Of a stretch of DNA of 64,000 nt, positions 34,994 to 46,695 are shown in pieces. Positions within the stretch are counted from its first letter, which is position 1, and every line of letters starts with the position of its first letter. The notes under the pieces are model-generated. The model saw only the letters and a program-made list of their open reading frames with translations, was not told the origin of the DNA and ran no database searches. The stretch spans positions 1 through 64,000 of the forward strand of contig JADDOH010023155.1 of the NCBI GenBank assembly GCA_016648135.1, given 5' to 3'. The stretch comes from Agrypnia vestita (Eukaryota; Arthropoda; Insecta; Trichoptera; Phryganeidae). The position numbers were made by a program, and so were the translations under genes.

Positions 34994-36768
34994 GGTAGGG
35001 TGATTGTGCTGGTAGTCGGCCATTTTACATAAAAGTCATCTTTGGAATATCATTGTAAGTTCATTTGTGAAAGGTGGTTTAGAAAAACACGTATGTATTA
35101 AAGAACAGGGAGTTTATTTTTATTATATTTATTGCTTTTTAAAATTAGCCTAACCATAAAAATTTTAATAATATTTTAATGAAAAATGGCTGTTTTGCCA
35201 GTAGTCGGCCATCTATGCGTCAGTTGTCAGCCACCTATGCGTCAGTAGTCGGCCATTAGATTTTAGCACAGGGCCGCCAGACGTCCTTTAAAAATTTGCG
35301 CTATACAAGCATTTTTTTTTCAGTTTATACTTAAATCCTTTTAAGCTTTTCGACAAATCGTCTCAATTTATTCATAGGTACGTTTAAAATACACTAATAA
35401 TCACAAACTACAAACTTAATTTTTTTTTTCGATTGGGCATTTTGGTTATATGTTAAAGCCGCTTTCATCTCCATTAATAATCCGATTAAGGTCGTCTAAT
35501 ACATCTTCATCGCTGTTTTCTATTATATGGGTTTTCAAGTCCTTTAACCAACTTCTTATATAATTTGCGTATTCTTAGTACCTACGCGCTAATAATGCTT
35601 TCCGCAATTCTGGCCGGCGTATGAATATTAAATACCACCGTTCTCCCGGTTTTTCATCTTAGAAACGTGTTTTTATTTTTTCTGGCTTCACAATTTGCTG
35701 CACAGTAGTCGGAGCTCTTGTTTTTTAGAGGGAAATGACATTTTGCTAATGCTATTACAAGATTATTAAAGATTCAACAATTTTGTTTTCGTCAGATAAC
35801 GATATAAAGTGATTTGGTTCCATTTGACGTTTTTTTCCAATACCCATCCCTTGATGCGGTTCTGCAGTATTGCCTTAGGAACATCAATTTCCAAACAATT
35901 TTTGATAAGCCGCGCGTAATTGTTCCCTTCTCTTACTGCTTAAAGGGCTTTTTGAAGGCTATCATCAGTATTCTGATGAAAAACGTATTTTAGTTTTAGT
36001 CGCTATTGATACAAAATTAATAATTTCTATATTTAGTTAACATTAGGATGATAAAAGATAAATTTCGTCCACCAAAACCGTCCTAAGACGCTGCATGGCC
36101 GACTAATGATACATCAATTTTAACACGTCAACCAGTTGTCGGCCCCACACTTCGAAGTTAAAAAAAACATATTATCAGTGTGGTAACTAGCGGCCGACCA
36201 CTGGCTATTAGATAGTAGCGCTATTTTCACTAACATAACACATAAAATATTAGTAAATTTTGTGTCATTAACAGCGTGAGAGACAAAAATAAAACCAATA
36301 TTCGCCGCCAGTAGTCGGCCGCCCCGGCCGACCACTGGGTTTTCTAGAAAAAATTGTCCCAGTAACCGGCCGCACGAGTTTCAACATAAAAATATTGAAA
36401 ATGTCTGTTTTATCATTTTAACTCGTAAATTTAGTTCATGTTTTTGCCGATAAATGCTACTTATACAGTGCAAACAAATTAATTCAACCTCTACTTAAAG
36501 TTTGAAAATTTTCTTAACGACGTTTCCAAAAAACCAGAATCTAAATTGATAGCTCATAACCACCGGCATATTTTTTGGGTCTACTTAAATGATACCTAAA
36601 ATAAACGCAAGACGGTGCAGTTTTGTGTTTCTTTCGCGGAATAGTGGCCGACTTCTCAGCATTCAAAAATATGATTGAATTATATTGCGAGTGTCAAGTT
36701 TATTCAAGTAGAAGTAATTGGTGGCCGACTACTGAAGGTGGCCGGAACACTGGCGAAGTCATCCTACC
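34994..36768 (-). mobile_element. pogo-like DNA transposon relic with an array of CAGTAGTCGGCC motifs
   Basis: Imperfect terminal inverted repeats start GGTAGGGTGATTGTGC at 34994 and are mirrored by GCGAAGTCATCCTACC ending at 36768. TA flanks both ends (34992-34993 and 36769-36770). Copies of CAGTAGTCGGCC or its complement, with small variations, lie at about 35009, 35199, 35221, 35243, 35703, 36096, 36133, 36191, 36309, 36326, 36360, 36644 and 36721. The interior encodes a broken transposase on the minus strand. Confidence 0.7.
35440..35980 (-). pseudogene. pogo/jerky-like transposase fragment (HTH_psq plus start of DDE_1)
   Basis: The minus strand reads DDSLQKAL, a stop, then AVREGNNYARLIKNC, LEIDVPKAILQNRIKGW, the layout of a Psq-type helix-turn-helix (xLQxALxAVxxG...PxxTLxxRxKG). 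After a decayed stretch it reads IRSWLKDLKTHIIENSDED, LDDLNRIINGDESGF (GDESGF at 35472-35455). That is the style of the first catalytic Asp of the DDE_1 domain in pogo/Tigger/jerky-type transposases. Stops abound and the remaining catalytic part is absent. The exact subfamily is uncertain. Confidence 0.6.
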
Positions 36769-36884
36769 TATTCATTCGGTAGTAACAAATATGACGAATG
36801 CCGTCAGTTCGACGATGTCACCGGGATTGCTTAGCAACATGAATAAACAAAAAAAATGTAAAATTAATGTACCTACATAGAGTG

Positions 36885-37279
36885 CCACCAGTATAAATTG
36901 GCGTGCGAGGGAGGGCGTCCCTGTCGCGAAACAGAAGTTGCCAGGGTGTAAATTTATTACACAATACATAATGTAAAGAGTGTCCGGTGACTGGTGTCGG
37001 AGCCTTTAATAGAAATTTGTCCGGGCAACGCTAAATATTGGTCCGTTATTTGCTTTTTCAGTTTCGCAAAACTTTAATACTTCATTGGCAGTTGTTCTTG
37101 CACCATCCCGGACTGTTTTGGATGTTTTGGACATGATAATTCAGTGCATATTGAAAATCAAGATGTCACAGCTCATATGCAAATACGAGATTGAACTGAA
37201 TGACAGGGCGAGGGGTTACCGCCGGGTGCGGGTAGGGCGGGTTTTAGTTCCAAAGTCGCCGCATGCCATTTTACGTTGG
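36885..37279. mobile_element. GC-rich MITE, copy 2
   Basis: Inverted relative to copy 1: ATAAATTGGCGTGCGAGGGA, GTGTCCGGTGACTGGTGTCG, GCGAGGGGTTACCGCCGGG and CCAAAGTCGCCGCATGCCA in order. It lacks the GGCCGCCATTACTGCATGC segment that copies 1 and 3 share, so it is shorter. It starts 117 bp right of the pogo-like element. Confidence 0.75.
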
Positions 37280-37731
37280 GTAATCTCTACCTAGGTAAGC
37301 GTTTTTTCTCTTCCTTGGATTTTTTTTTTGCATTTACACCCTTTTTATAGATAGGGACGCCTTCAATTATTTAAAGGCGTCCCTTATTATTATTTCGATG
37401 ACAAATTCGTGATAAATTTGACCAGGACAAATTAAAAAATTCTATCCCTATCGAAGATTTGCATCTTCACACGTGCGCAATGCACAGCCAATCAATAACA
37501 AGTCGGAGATTTTATATTCGCGCATGCACGGTGTAGTGTCAATTGTTTGATCAGTATGTGAAATTAAAACTTTATCGATGTATAAACTAAACTGCATGGT
37601 ATATTATTAATTTTAATTAATTAAAAAAATTACGTCTACTGGTTTCGATACCACTATATCTTCAACTACTTATTTCAGTAAATAAATAAATTTTTGAACG
37701 GGGACGTGTCTTCAGATATGATTATAATTAT

Positions 37732-37942
37732 TAATGTATATTATAGATATCTCACAGAGACGAAACTGTATTAATTATGGGAAAGTAGGTATAGAAGTCA
37801 TTTGGGTGTAATAGGACTTATGACCTATCTTTTTATGGTTGGCTTAAGTGATCACTTTACACAATTGTAACATTCGCCATTTCCACCCATGATAGAATAT
37901 ACCATGCTTATTCATTTTTTGAGATATCTATAATATACATTA
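37732..37942 (+). mobile_element. MITE-like short inverted-repeat element (GTGATCACTTAAGCC family)
   Basis: Terminal inverted repeats of about 21 bp: AATGTATATTATAGATATC at 37732-37752 and its complement at 37921-37942. The internal sequence is the same as at 20067-20286. Confidence 0.8.
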
Positions 37943-37944
37943 AT

Positions 37945-38820
37945 TGATTAATAATGTCTCTATGACATAAATCCAGCACTGTTCTGAAAGATTTGAACAA
38001 ACTCATAATATTCTGGATTATAATTATAATTATAATTAACAAATAGACAAAGACGAACTGGGAAATATATCAAATAATGGATTATTCATAAAATTTAACT
38101 GGTTATTAATTTATTAAATTTAGTGATCAGACATTTCTGGATTACTATCCAATCTAAGGCCTCTTATTTGCATGAAGAATCTTGATACCGTTTTCTTTTT
38201 TAAACGTGTGGCATGTTTCCAAAAGGTTGTTCGCGAATTCAGAGAAGTTATTTTTATGGAGACATCATAAATGCTCCTTTTACCCTTACATTAAAATTAC
38301 GTGTCGTTTTAGCTATAGTATTTACTATGCATAATATCTAATTAATATTCTTATTCACTATCGCATATGATACATACCTACACGGAGAGCCTTTTCAGTG
38401 GCGTGGAAATAAAATACTAGACCCCGCGGAAAACCGGGCATCTCTGCCCTAGGAGACACCTTATTTTACTTTTTGTAAATTATTTTAACATTTCATTTTT
38501 TTAATATCAGTCAAATTAAGAGAGTTAATTTAGTGTGGGATAAATAGCGTGACAAACAGCTGCTGTCCCAAAACGGATTCGTCTATTTGGATGTTAAAAG
38601 TTAGTACCTACCTAGGTACTACCTTACTTGTTGATGGTAGGTACAGCGGAATGATTTTTAATTTATAATTAAAATAGGTAGGTATACTTTTTAAATTTAA
38701 AATATAATTTTTTACTAAAATTTTCCACTACACACAATATTTTAGTTATTACCTAATCACTATTACCTATAGTTTTCAGAGGAGCAGTCCTTTTCATCAT
38801 TAGGTAGGTAGGTACCTACA
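37945..38820. other. Non-coding interval
   Basis: No gene recognised; GGTAGGTACCTAC-type words are frequent. Confidence 0.5.
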
Positions 38821-38824
38821 TATT

Positions 38825-38992
38825 TGTATTTTTTTAATAGAGATGCGAACACGGAATACGATACTCTTTTCAAAATAAGCTAAACGCTTGTGCTATGAAA
38901 ATGGGATTAACTTGCTGGTCTGGAGTGAGATTCGAACCCGCGACCTTTGGATCACAAAGCGAGAGTCCTAACCACAAGACCAACAAGCTACT
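38825..38992 (-). repeat. tRNA-headed SINE (family of 14485)
   Basis: The minus strand has A box TGGTTAGGACTC and B box GGGTTCGAATCTC, then the shared body (CAAGTTAATCCCATTTTCATAG, AAGCGTTTAGCTTATTTTG) and an A-rich end. Confidence 0.8.
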
Positions 38993-38994
38993 CA

Positions 38995-40600
38995 CGATAA
39001 CGGTATTTATTAATGATAACACTAGCCCCTCACTAGGACATTCCTGTGTCGAGGTGGACACGATGTACAACAACACTTTTAAATTTTTAAATGTTTAAAA
39101 TTTACAATTAATTCTTACTTTAGGTACTTTTAATTCTTAATAATTAATTAAAACTATAGGTAACTGACAACTAACTTAAATACAGAATTTTGTCAATCTA
39201 TTTGGATGGGTCAGGGGGCCGTGCAGTTGGAAAGGTTTTTTGATCTTTAATGGAAACATGTTTACGATCAGAGAAGTATTTTGGAATGTGATACCTAAGT
39301 GTTTTCTGGTAATTTAAATTCTTTTAGATTTCAACAGTTTCCAAAGTGTTTAATATGATGGGGGCTGTTCTGGAAAGTTTAAATAAAAAATATATTAAAT
39401 TAAAATGTTGGAACATAATCATTCAATAATTTTAAAATACACATAACTACTCATTCGTTCGTAGATAAGATTTTAAACCTACGCTATACCTAATTGATCT
39501 AGATACCTAACTACCTACCTACTCACACATCCTATGGCTTTCACTCCCTCAACCCTAATTTCAACATCTTTTTCATTTCTTATTCATTCCTATTCCCATA
39601 AGATTTTTTCAAACTTAATTGTGAATATTTATGATTGCTTTGTGGGTACAAATTATTATAGCCTACCTACTATTAAGATTTCTTTAAGAAAAATCCGGAC
39701 CCCCGAGAGGTGCCTATGATAGCTACGCCACTGGACCCTTTAATTTTGTATTTATTTTTATTATTTTTTCATTTATAGGTTTTCTTACATCCATATAGGA
39801 CATATAATCGTAGGAAGAAAAACAGTTGTTGACATAGGTACAGAGCCTTGAGCCAATCGAAAGAAAATACATATTTACAAGGGTCGATAAAAAAAACAAT
39901 GTGTCAAATAGTAAGTTTATGTGAGTGTGTGTGTTTTTATGTGTCCATGTGTGTATGCGTTTTTACGCGTTCGTGTGTATAATATGTATGTGTGTATTCG
40001 CATGCGTGAGAGGAAATATGTCATCTCGCGAGTTTATTAGTAACGGATTTTGTGAACTAGTCAAAATTTAAATGTAAAATATCAAGTTCTGCAAAGGCTG
40101 TATCATAGACATCTAGAACACGGTTACTGGAAAATAATTGTTGCAAAAAATGGATAAGATATTGGACAATTTACACATAGATAATTGTAGAGAAAAGGGT
40201 GAGTGTCCACGACTAACCGATGTGATAAGGGTGGAAGGGGGCATGGGCCCCGAGTGCCAGGAAGCCCGCCACGGCGCCTTGCAGAATAATTCTGCCGCCC
40301 TTCTGGAACCTTCGAGGAGGAAAATACTTCGCACCAGCGCCCGCTGAAGACTTGGATCCCGGCAGACTATCACATCTCACACACACGGTGGCAAGGCATC
40401 CAGTTTGGAAACATTCCACTTGAAAAACACACGGATATGTACGTCACCACGTATATAATTCGTTGTTTTTGACGCGCTCACAATAAAAAAATAAACACCT
40501 TTTTCAGCACAAACCACCAATATTGTAATCAAGTCGGTCAATACAAATACAATAAAGTTGCAGTATTTTTATGAACGCGTTCAAAAATCACTTCTTTTTT
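38995..40600. other. Non-coding interval with a TG-rich tract
   Basis: No recognised gene. A degenerate alternating TG tract lies at about 39920-40012. Bases 40220-40420 are more GC-rich and have overlapping open frames on both strands, none matching a family I know. They may be transcribed leader sequence. Confidence 0.45.
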
Positions 40601-40639
40601 TAAATCTTACTTGTTTATGTTTCGAACGTCACTCGACCG

Positions 40640-41420
40640 CGTGTCAAAAATGACAAACGTCAGATTCAAATTCAGAGTGTCGGACTCGACAATCGGCGTC
40701 GCGCCATCTATGAAGGACCGCGTAAAGGATGGAAAAACGGTGATGTTGTTGACAATTTTTATCGAAATTGCGCAGATTGTCGTTTGTTTTGACCGCGCTT
40801 TTTTCAAACGGACGCGGACGAAGGCTACACGACGACCGCCGCAGAGCTGCGCGAGACCAAACTGAAGTCGGGAGAGTGCAGCCGCACCGCTCACTCTCGG
40901 GGGGCGTGAGCTGGCAAAGGTAGGGGCATTTTATCGCCGCATGCACTTCGGCAATAGGGCGACACGGGCGCACAATAAACCCGAGCGAGCGGGACGCACG
41001 GCGCCGGCGCGCGCGCGGGCGACAGAGAGCGGAGTCGGCGGCGTTTTTTTTGACAGATGGGAGCGCGTTCGATGGGCGGGATTACGCGGCTTCGTTCGCA
41101 TGCGCGCCCGTCACGTGGCCGCGGCCCGGCCAATCGCCGCGGCGGGGACGTGCTGAAAAAATGTTGGAGCGCCGTTTTCTTTTTGAAACATTCGCCGGGA
41201 GTTTTTATCTCTCTGTGTTTGGGCCGCGCTGTCGCATCCATTTTTTTTGTCTTGGAGTGCTTTTTTTAGCGCCTTTTTTCGCTGTCGTAGTGTTGGGCGC
41301 TGATGCTTCTTTGTTTTGTTTTGATTTTACGGTTTGCTCGTTGACGGGCGGTTGAGAGGGTGTCGTCGCGGTGGCGCGGTTGGTTCCTGGAATCACCGCT
41401 CGCGTTATTTCGTCTTCTGA
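40640..41420 (-). promoter_or_regulatory. GC/CpG-rich block, candidate promoter and 5' exon
   Basis: This stands out sharply from the AT-rich surroundings. It has many CpG, a GGGCGGG box, a GGCCAATCGCC CCAAT-type site, CACGTG and a run of CGCGCGCG. On the minus strand, TCAGTT at 40865-40860 fits the arthropod initiator consensus. Several frames are open only because the block is GC-rich; none is recognised as protein. The only minus-strand gene downstream in this window is Lim1, so a distal Lim1 promoter is possible. That is inference. Confidence 0.35.
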
Positions 41421-41424
41421 ACAT

Positions 41425-42090
41425 GACTAGGGAAAAGATGCAGCGTGGGTAGGTAGGTACCTACCTTGCCCAATGTTTTGGGATGTATCACCTTCTACCG
41501 TAGGTACCTACCCAGATACTGTCAACGTTATCAATCAATTGGAATTCAGTCCCGTTAACAATGATACAAAAAAAATCATAATTTAAAATGTGCACAGAAT
41601 ATTTACTTGATACATGGATACAGGTCAATTTCTGGTCACGGTCAAGAGTGTGTCGGATATCGATGCACGCCAACGTGTGCATTAGCGATATACAAATTGT
41701 CCGATAGCTAGTAGCAAAAGCTTCCAGGGAGTCTTCTCCATTTAATGTTAAATTAAAATATTATTTACACTTTGGGTGCGAAGTTTTTTTCAATATTTTT
41801 ATTATCTATTTCTAATATTATCTATCCTCTGTACCTACCTATAGCGTTAATACAAAAGTAATTTATAATTAATATTAAAAATTCACGACATCTTTATGCG
41901 AAATGAAACCCTCGTTTACACGACAATATAGGTAGGGAGGAGTATTGCTAGTTTCCTATCGAGTTTACAAGTAAAAGTATTTTACTCGTAAAAATTAAAG
42001 TAAGTACCTAGGTACCTAAACTTAAAAAAAAATCAGCAAAGTGTCTAATAATATTGATGTAGGTACCTACCTACCTACTTTAGAACGTAC
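41425..42090. other. Non-coding interval
   Basis: No gene. Short runs of TAGGTACCTACC, and a fragment of the foldback-family interior at about 41690-41800. Confidence 0.5.
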
Positions 42091-42094
42091 TTAC

Positions 42095-43165
42095 CAGTGG
42101 CGTGCAGTGGGCATAAACTTAGGTTACGCTGTGACCGACTATGTACCTACCTATATTTAAAATATATATATACGCATACCTATAGGTACCTACCTAAATG
42201 GGTATAGCCTACCTATACATATTTTGTATTTTTGTAACTGTATGTAGGTATATAATGAACTATTCTGAGTAGCTTTAATCCACAAAAATAATTGCACTAT
42301 ATAGGAAGTAGGTACCTATTGTAAAGGATTTTCTAAATATATATATAAATATTTTATAAATGTACAGGTAGTACGGCAAAAATTTTCAATATATTTCGAA
42401 GACGATTTATATATAATTAAATCAGGAATAATAATAATTTCAGATACCTATACGTTTCTTCTCACAAAAATAAATCAAACACTTTATGATATCATCGATG
42501 GCAATGTCATCGTAAATAAACATTTTAATATTGCGTATAAAATGTTTAAAAACCTGCATTTTACGAAGCTTCTTAATAAATTACCATAAACTAATTCATG
42601 TAAATAGAAACGGATTGAATTTGTACTGTTGAACTCAATAATTCATATTAAAAAATAAAAGAAAAGAACAAAAATTCTCAACATAATATGGAGATTATAT
42701 TATTATGATTTGACAGATGAAATTCACCATAGAAAAGGGAAATAGAATTCACACAAAAAAAAATTGTGTGGAATTTGTAAAAAAATGTCATTTCTACAAA
42801 TGGCGTGCGCGCAGTTCTCACCTGACATTGAACCTTTCGAAGAAACACGCTATTCCATGAAAAATTTACTTGTCTACCGCAAAAAACTCGCAGACATAAA
42901 GATGAGTCAAAATACACAGTTCAGGATGAGTTTTTTCTCGACTTGACTCAACAAATTTGTTGGGCGCAAACAAGTGAGATAAATTATGAATTGACATGAA
43001 GTTGGATACAGAAACGTCGGAAATAAAATATCTAGCCGTAGAACGAATTACGGATAGAATATTAAATCGACTTTTTCTTAAGATAAGGATTATTTAATTA
43101 ATATTTGTTTCCCAGAATCTTTACTAATGCACAGCTCTTTTGCTTGTACGCGCTGCACGCCACTG
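42095..43165. mobile_element. Non-autonomous element with 13-bp terminal inverted repeats
   Basis: CAGTGGCGTGCAG at 42095-42107 is the exact complement of CTGCACGCCACTG at 43153-43165. Bases 42690-43165 have a paralogue at 26480-26945 with the same right end. No protein and no certain target duplication is visible, so the left border could be coincidental. Confidence 0.5.
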
Positions 43166-43299
43166 GTAGGATTCCAAAGTATGAGTCAATTTTTTTTAAA
43201 TCCACTACGTTGACTACCTTCATATTTTAGAAATATTTTTATTTAGGTGGGTATTAAAGTTTAACATTTGTATTTAAAAGTGTAGTAGGTAGCAGGTGC

Positions 43300-43735
43300 G
43301 TGCAGTCAGTACCTACATCGAAGCATGACCTCTATGTAATTAAACGTATATTTTGAAAAAAAACGAAATAAAATATTTTTCTGTGAGAGTAGGGAGGTCC
43401 TTACCTCTCTATTAAGCCATTGTGACAATTGAAGCATGACAATTTCGTAAACATATGTTTTGAAAAAAAATAGAAATTAAATATTTATCTGACTGAATAT
43501 TATGATGTACCTACCTACCTATTAAAATATGAATAGGTACCTCCTATGATAACAATTGTGATACGAAAACATAAATCAACCGAAAACTCAATCGAATGTC
43601 CTCATTTAAACTAATTGATCAATACACATCTTATTGTGTCATTAATTTGTTTAGAATTAATCTAGAAAATGGAAAATCATTTTTTTTACTTTATTTGTGT
43701 AATTTTTTAATCTGTTATTTACAAGTTATGTATTT
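43300..43735. other. Non-coding interval with dispersed repeat
   Basis: GTGCGTGCAGTCAG followed by CGAAGCATGACCTC at about 43298-43330 is shared with about 14265, 20608 and 10370. No gene. Confidence 0.5.
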
Positions 43736-43740
43736 TACAG

Positions 43741-44390
43741 GCATTCATTCATCTTCATCCCCTTGTCCTAGTATGGTCGGGGGCCCAAAGACTCAACAAG
43801 GTGTTTCCATGTTCCCCTGTCTTGCGCTGCTTCTGTATGAGTCTAGACCCATTCTGTTTTCGTATACATTTTTCTGTTGCCTCTCCTAGCTTAATCCTAC
43901 TACTACTGGGGCCGTCTTCCTTCCGGGGTTGCCAGGAGGATTCTTCTTGGTATTCGTTCCTCTGGCATTCTTAGCACATGCCCAAGCCACCTCAATTGTG
44001 ATATTTCTATGCGTAGGAGTAGGGGTTCCGTTATTCTAAATTAATTGTTTCCAAATTTCATGGCCACGTATTAGGGTGGGTCTGTACACAGATTTTAAAA
44101 CAGTCAGTTTTTTTTTGACGCTTAGCTCAGATTTTCTTATGACTTTCCTGCCTCCCGTCGCTAGAAAATTCCACCCCAAGGTATTTGAATTTTTTGACTT
44201 GCTTCAGCTGGGTCACCTGTATGCTGATCGAGCACTGCTCCTACGACCACAACCTCTGTTTTGGCAGTCCTAATCTTCATCCCAACTTGAGTGCACTCTT
44301 CATTGAAGGAGTTTATCCACTTTTGTAGGTACTCTTGTGTGGGAGCCAGCCTTGTTATAGGTTTCATCCGCGAAGTGTAAAGAATCTAAG
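43741..44390 (-). pseudogene. LINE reverse transcriptase relic (C-terminal half)
   Basis: The minus strand opens MKPITRLAPTQEYLQKWINS, FNEECTQVGMKIRTAKTEV. That is the segment just after the YADD motif in LINE polymerases (xLQxxxxxWxxxxxxxGMKIxxxKTE). It then decays through TLIRGHEIWK and EVAWACAKNARGT, a broken HVxRM-type tail. The YADD block itself is missing. Confidence 0.65.
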
Positions 44391-44394
44391 TTTT

Positions 44395-45325
44395 ACAGAA
44401 AAAATATAATAGGTAATATGCCTCTGTAATCGTCCATATGTGTTGGCTAAGGCCTTTTTTCAACCCTGTGGTATTCCAGTAGGTATACTTAATATGCCTA
44501 CAATCAAGTAAATTCAATCGTGAATGCAATGCAACTTATCGGTGCAACGGAACTGATGACCCGTCGTTAGATTTTTATCTGAACGATATAAATTAATGTG
44601 TATGATCAGATCATAACAGCTTGTAATCTCACACTATTTGTGACCATAAAAATGTTCCAAACAACTTTCAACATAAAAACGCGCGAACAGTCCCCGGTCC
44701 AAACAAAATGATCGATTTCTCAACAAACGCAGCGGCTACTTGTTACCTGCTGCTGCAGGAATTAATCTCCCTTCACCGATCCAGATCCTCCGATAGCGGA
44801 GGGATGCTCAGGACCGGCTTAAGGAAATCGAGTGCCCCGAATAAAGATATCTGGATTTAATATATTGAAACTGTGGGAACTGAGCTCCCGTTGCAGGTCA
44901 CCAATGTGGGTGCTGGATGAGGATGAAGTCGTGGTGTACAAAGAATACAATTAATGACGCGAAGTATAAAGATGCGATCGGCGAGAGCTTCCGCTATACG
45001 AGCGTGTCACCGGGAAGTGAGATGCCCTGTTCTGCGGACGAGGGTTTATATACATGTTTCTAACAAAGAGAACCGTAGATGTTTTGACTTCATTCACTCG
45101 GCGGCGCATGTAATATTTTGTCTACGAGGCAGAGGTGAAGTTCGCCGCTTCTCGTGTCCCCTAATACTTTTGCCTTTGTACTCGGTCATTGGTCCGGTTT
45201 ACATTGTTGTCTGTTTGCCGTCTTCAGCGTTCTTAACTCGACCTTCGTATCGAGGGCGACAGCCTTCCGTGCTTGAGTGTCGGCGTATGCGGTACCTCCA
45301 TACACGTGTATGTGCATGCGTCTTT
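44395..45325. other. Moderately GC-rich non-coding interval
   Basis: The open frame that crosses it has no recognisable domain until the Penelope-like part. Around 44890-44990 (GCAGGTCACCAATGTGGG followed by a CpG-rich stretch) is reminiscent of an LTR/primer-site junction, but I cannot establish the ends. Confidence 0.35.
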
Positions 45326-45329
45326 GGCC

Positions 45330-45780
45330 ACCACAAAACTAGCAATTTTGAGTCGGATTTCGCAAAACATTTAATAGAATATGACCATACATTTAATATT
45401 AATACAGGTTTAAACTTTTTACATATTAATTATAAAATCTCACAAATAAATAATCTAGAAATACTTGAAACTAGGAAACGTGTTAATATTAATTCAAATG
45501 TAATAAATAACCAGACAAAATTTGTGCACACCCCACTATTGAATATTTTTCCACTTAAGATTCCATCCCCTTCAGACGACGTTCCATAATTAACACCTCC
45601 GACCCCCCCCCCTCCCCTCACCCTCCATCGTAACACACTTGCATAGTTTATCTTATTCAATTTTAGTACACAAACAATCCTAAAGAAGAGAATTGTTGAC
45701 TAAAAATGTAGATTGTATATATAAAGATTTGGCAGATACTTCGTGGTGCAACATTATGATTTAAAATATGTTTTATTTTA
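45330..45780 (+). pseudogene. Penelope-like element C-terminus and 3' end
   Basis: The frame reads FESDFAKHLIEYDHTFNINT, then LNFLHINYKISQINNLEILE and a stop at 45588. It matches the ORF at 6440-6622 (HCIEHDHLFDQN...LHLE...LDALEILEI) and the C-terminal pattern of Penelope-like polymerases. A C-rich 3' UTR (45602-45627), also seen at 6676, and a degenerate pLTR-like end follow. Confidence 0.65.
45602..45627 (-). other. G-quadruplex-capable run on the minus strand
   Basis: The minus strand has GGAGGGTGAGGGG followed by a run of nine G. Four G3 tracts can be drawn with short loops. Confidence 0.5.
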
Positions 45781-45929
45781 ACTTTGTACGTAATACACAC
45801 ACAATATGAGTTATTCAATTACTTTTAAAGTTTCAAGAGGAGCAGTCCTTCCCACCATCAGGTATTAGATAATAACTGGTATAGATAATAACTGGTATAG
45901 ATAATAACTAGTTATTATGATGAGATGAC

Positions 45930-46035
45930 TGGAGAGAGCTGGTACTAGACCGAGATGAGTGGAGGATGATTATTGAGGAGGCTAAGACCCACCAAGGGTT
46001 GTAGTGCCAAGAGTGATGATGATGATGATTATAAT
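45930..46035 (+). pseudogene. LINE tail with (GAT)n end
   Basis: The frame reads DWRELVLDRDEWRMIIEEAK, THQGL, then a stop and a GAT repeat. DRDxWRxxIEEAKxHxGL is a common last segment of RTE/CR1-like LINE polymerases. A 16-bp tandem (GATAATAACTGGTATA) precedes it at 45869-45915. Confidence 0.65.
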
Positions 46036-46039
46036 GAGA

Positions 46040-46550
46040 TGATGTTTCTCTCGAAACAATACCTAGTAGTAATTTAATAACTCCTATTGTGCGTGTGTAT
46101 TACGAGGTAAAAATAAAAATAAATTTTAAAATACCCGGAGTTCTTTAGAATAAGTCAGCATCCTATAATGTTAGTTATGTTTTTTCAATCGCAAGAATAT
46201 GTTGTACATATGATAAGTATTATGATTACCCTAACATCGATGCCATTATTTTTACAGATACCTACCCCATCACTATTTAAATAAGTGGTAACTCCTTCAC
46301 AATATCCATTTTCTTGACAATCATGTGAACCCCTTCGAAAACAAAATTGCCAATATCAATTCTTTATTTATGATAATTCTTTTGTGCATAAATTTTCGAT
46401 GTTCATGAGGGTGGGCCAAATTTTTTTGTCCAATTTTTTCAGCGGCCCAGCGATAAAAGGGCGATAAATGATCATAAAATAACATGTGTGGAATATTATT
46501 ACATTCTGATAAGTCTATATGCCTACGGATTGGTATTGATTATTTGATAT
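46040..46550. other. Non-coding interval
   Basis: No gene seen. It has weak similarity to 22740-22900, probably an old repeat. Confidence 0.45.
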
Positions 46551-46553
46551 TTA

Positions 46554-46695
46554 GGCCAACGCCACACTACTCCGAACTTCGGTCGCGTCAAATCGGCGAA
46601 GCGAATGAATCGACCGATCGTCCGCGCAGGTTTTGATAAGCGCGTATTAAATGGAGCGGCGTTCCACGGAAGATCGGCGTAGTGTGGTGGAAGCC
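46554..46695. mobile_element. 142-bp Harbinger-like MITE
   Basis: Imperfect terminal inverted repeats GGCCAACGCCACACTAC and GTAGTGTGGTGGAAGCC are flanked by TTA on both sides (46551-46553 and 46696-46698), the 3-bp TWA target of PIF/Harbinger transposons. The interior is CpG-rich. A partial copy is at 32958. Confidence 0.75.

Noticed and set aside
14485..38992. tRNA genes at the B-box-containing sites
   Set aside because: Heads are followed by shared SINE bodies and A-rich tails, and acceptor stems do not pair cleanly.
40113..40419. Minus-strand frames of 68 and 86 codons
   Set aside because: Two frames overlap, neither resembles a known protein, and no splice support is visible.
40891..41396. 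Several 63- to 116-codon frames in the CpG-rich block
   Set aside because: Overlapping on both strands with Arg/Pro/Ala-rich composition from base content; no domain recognised.
44954..45330. N-terminal half of the 211-codon plus frame as a protein
   Set aside because: No recognisable domain; only the part after about 45330 matches Penelope-like proteins, so the long frame is probably chance.
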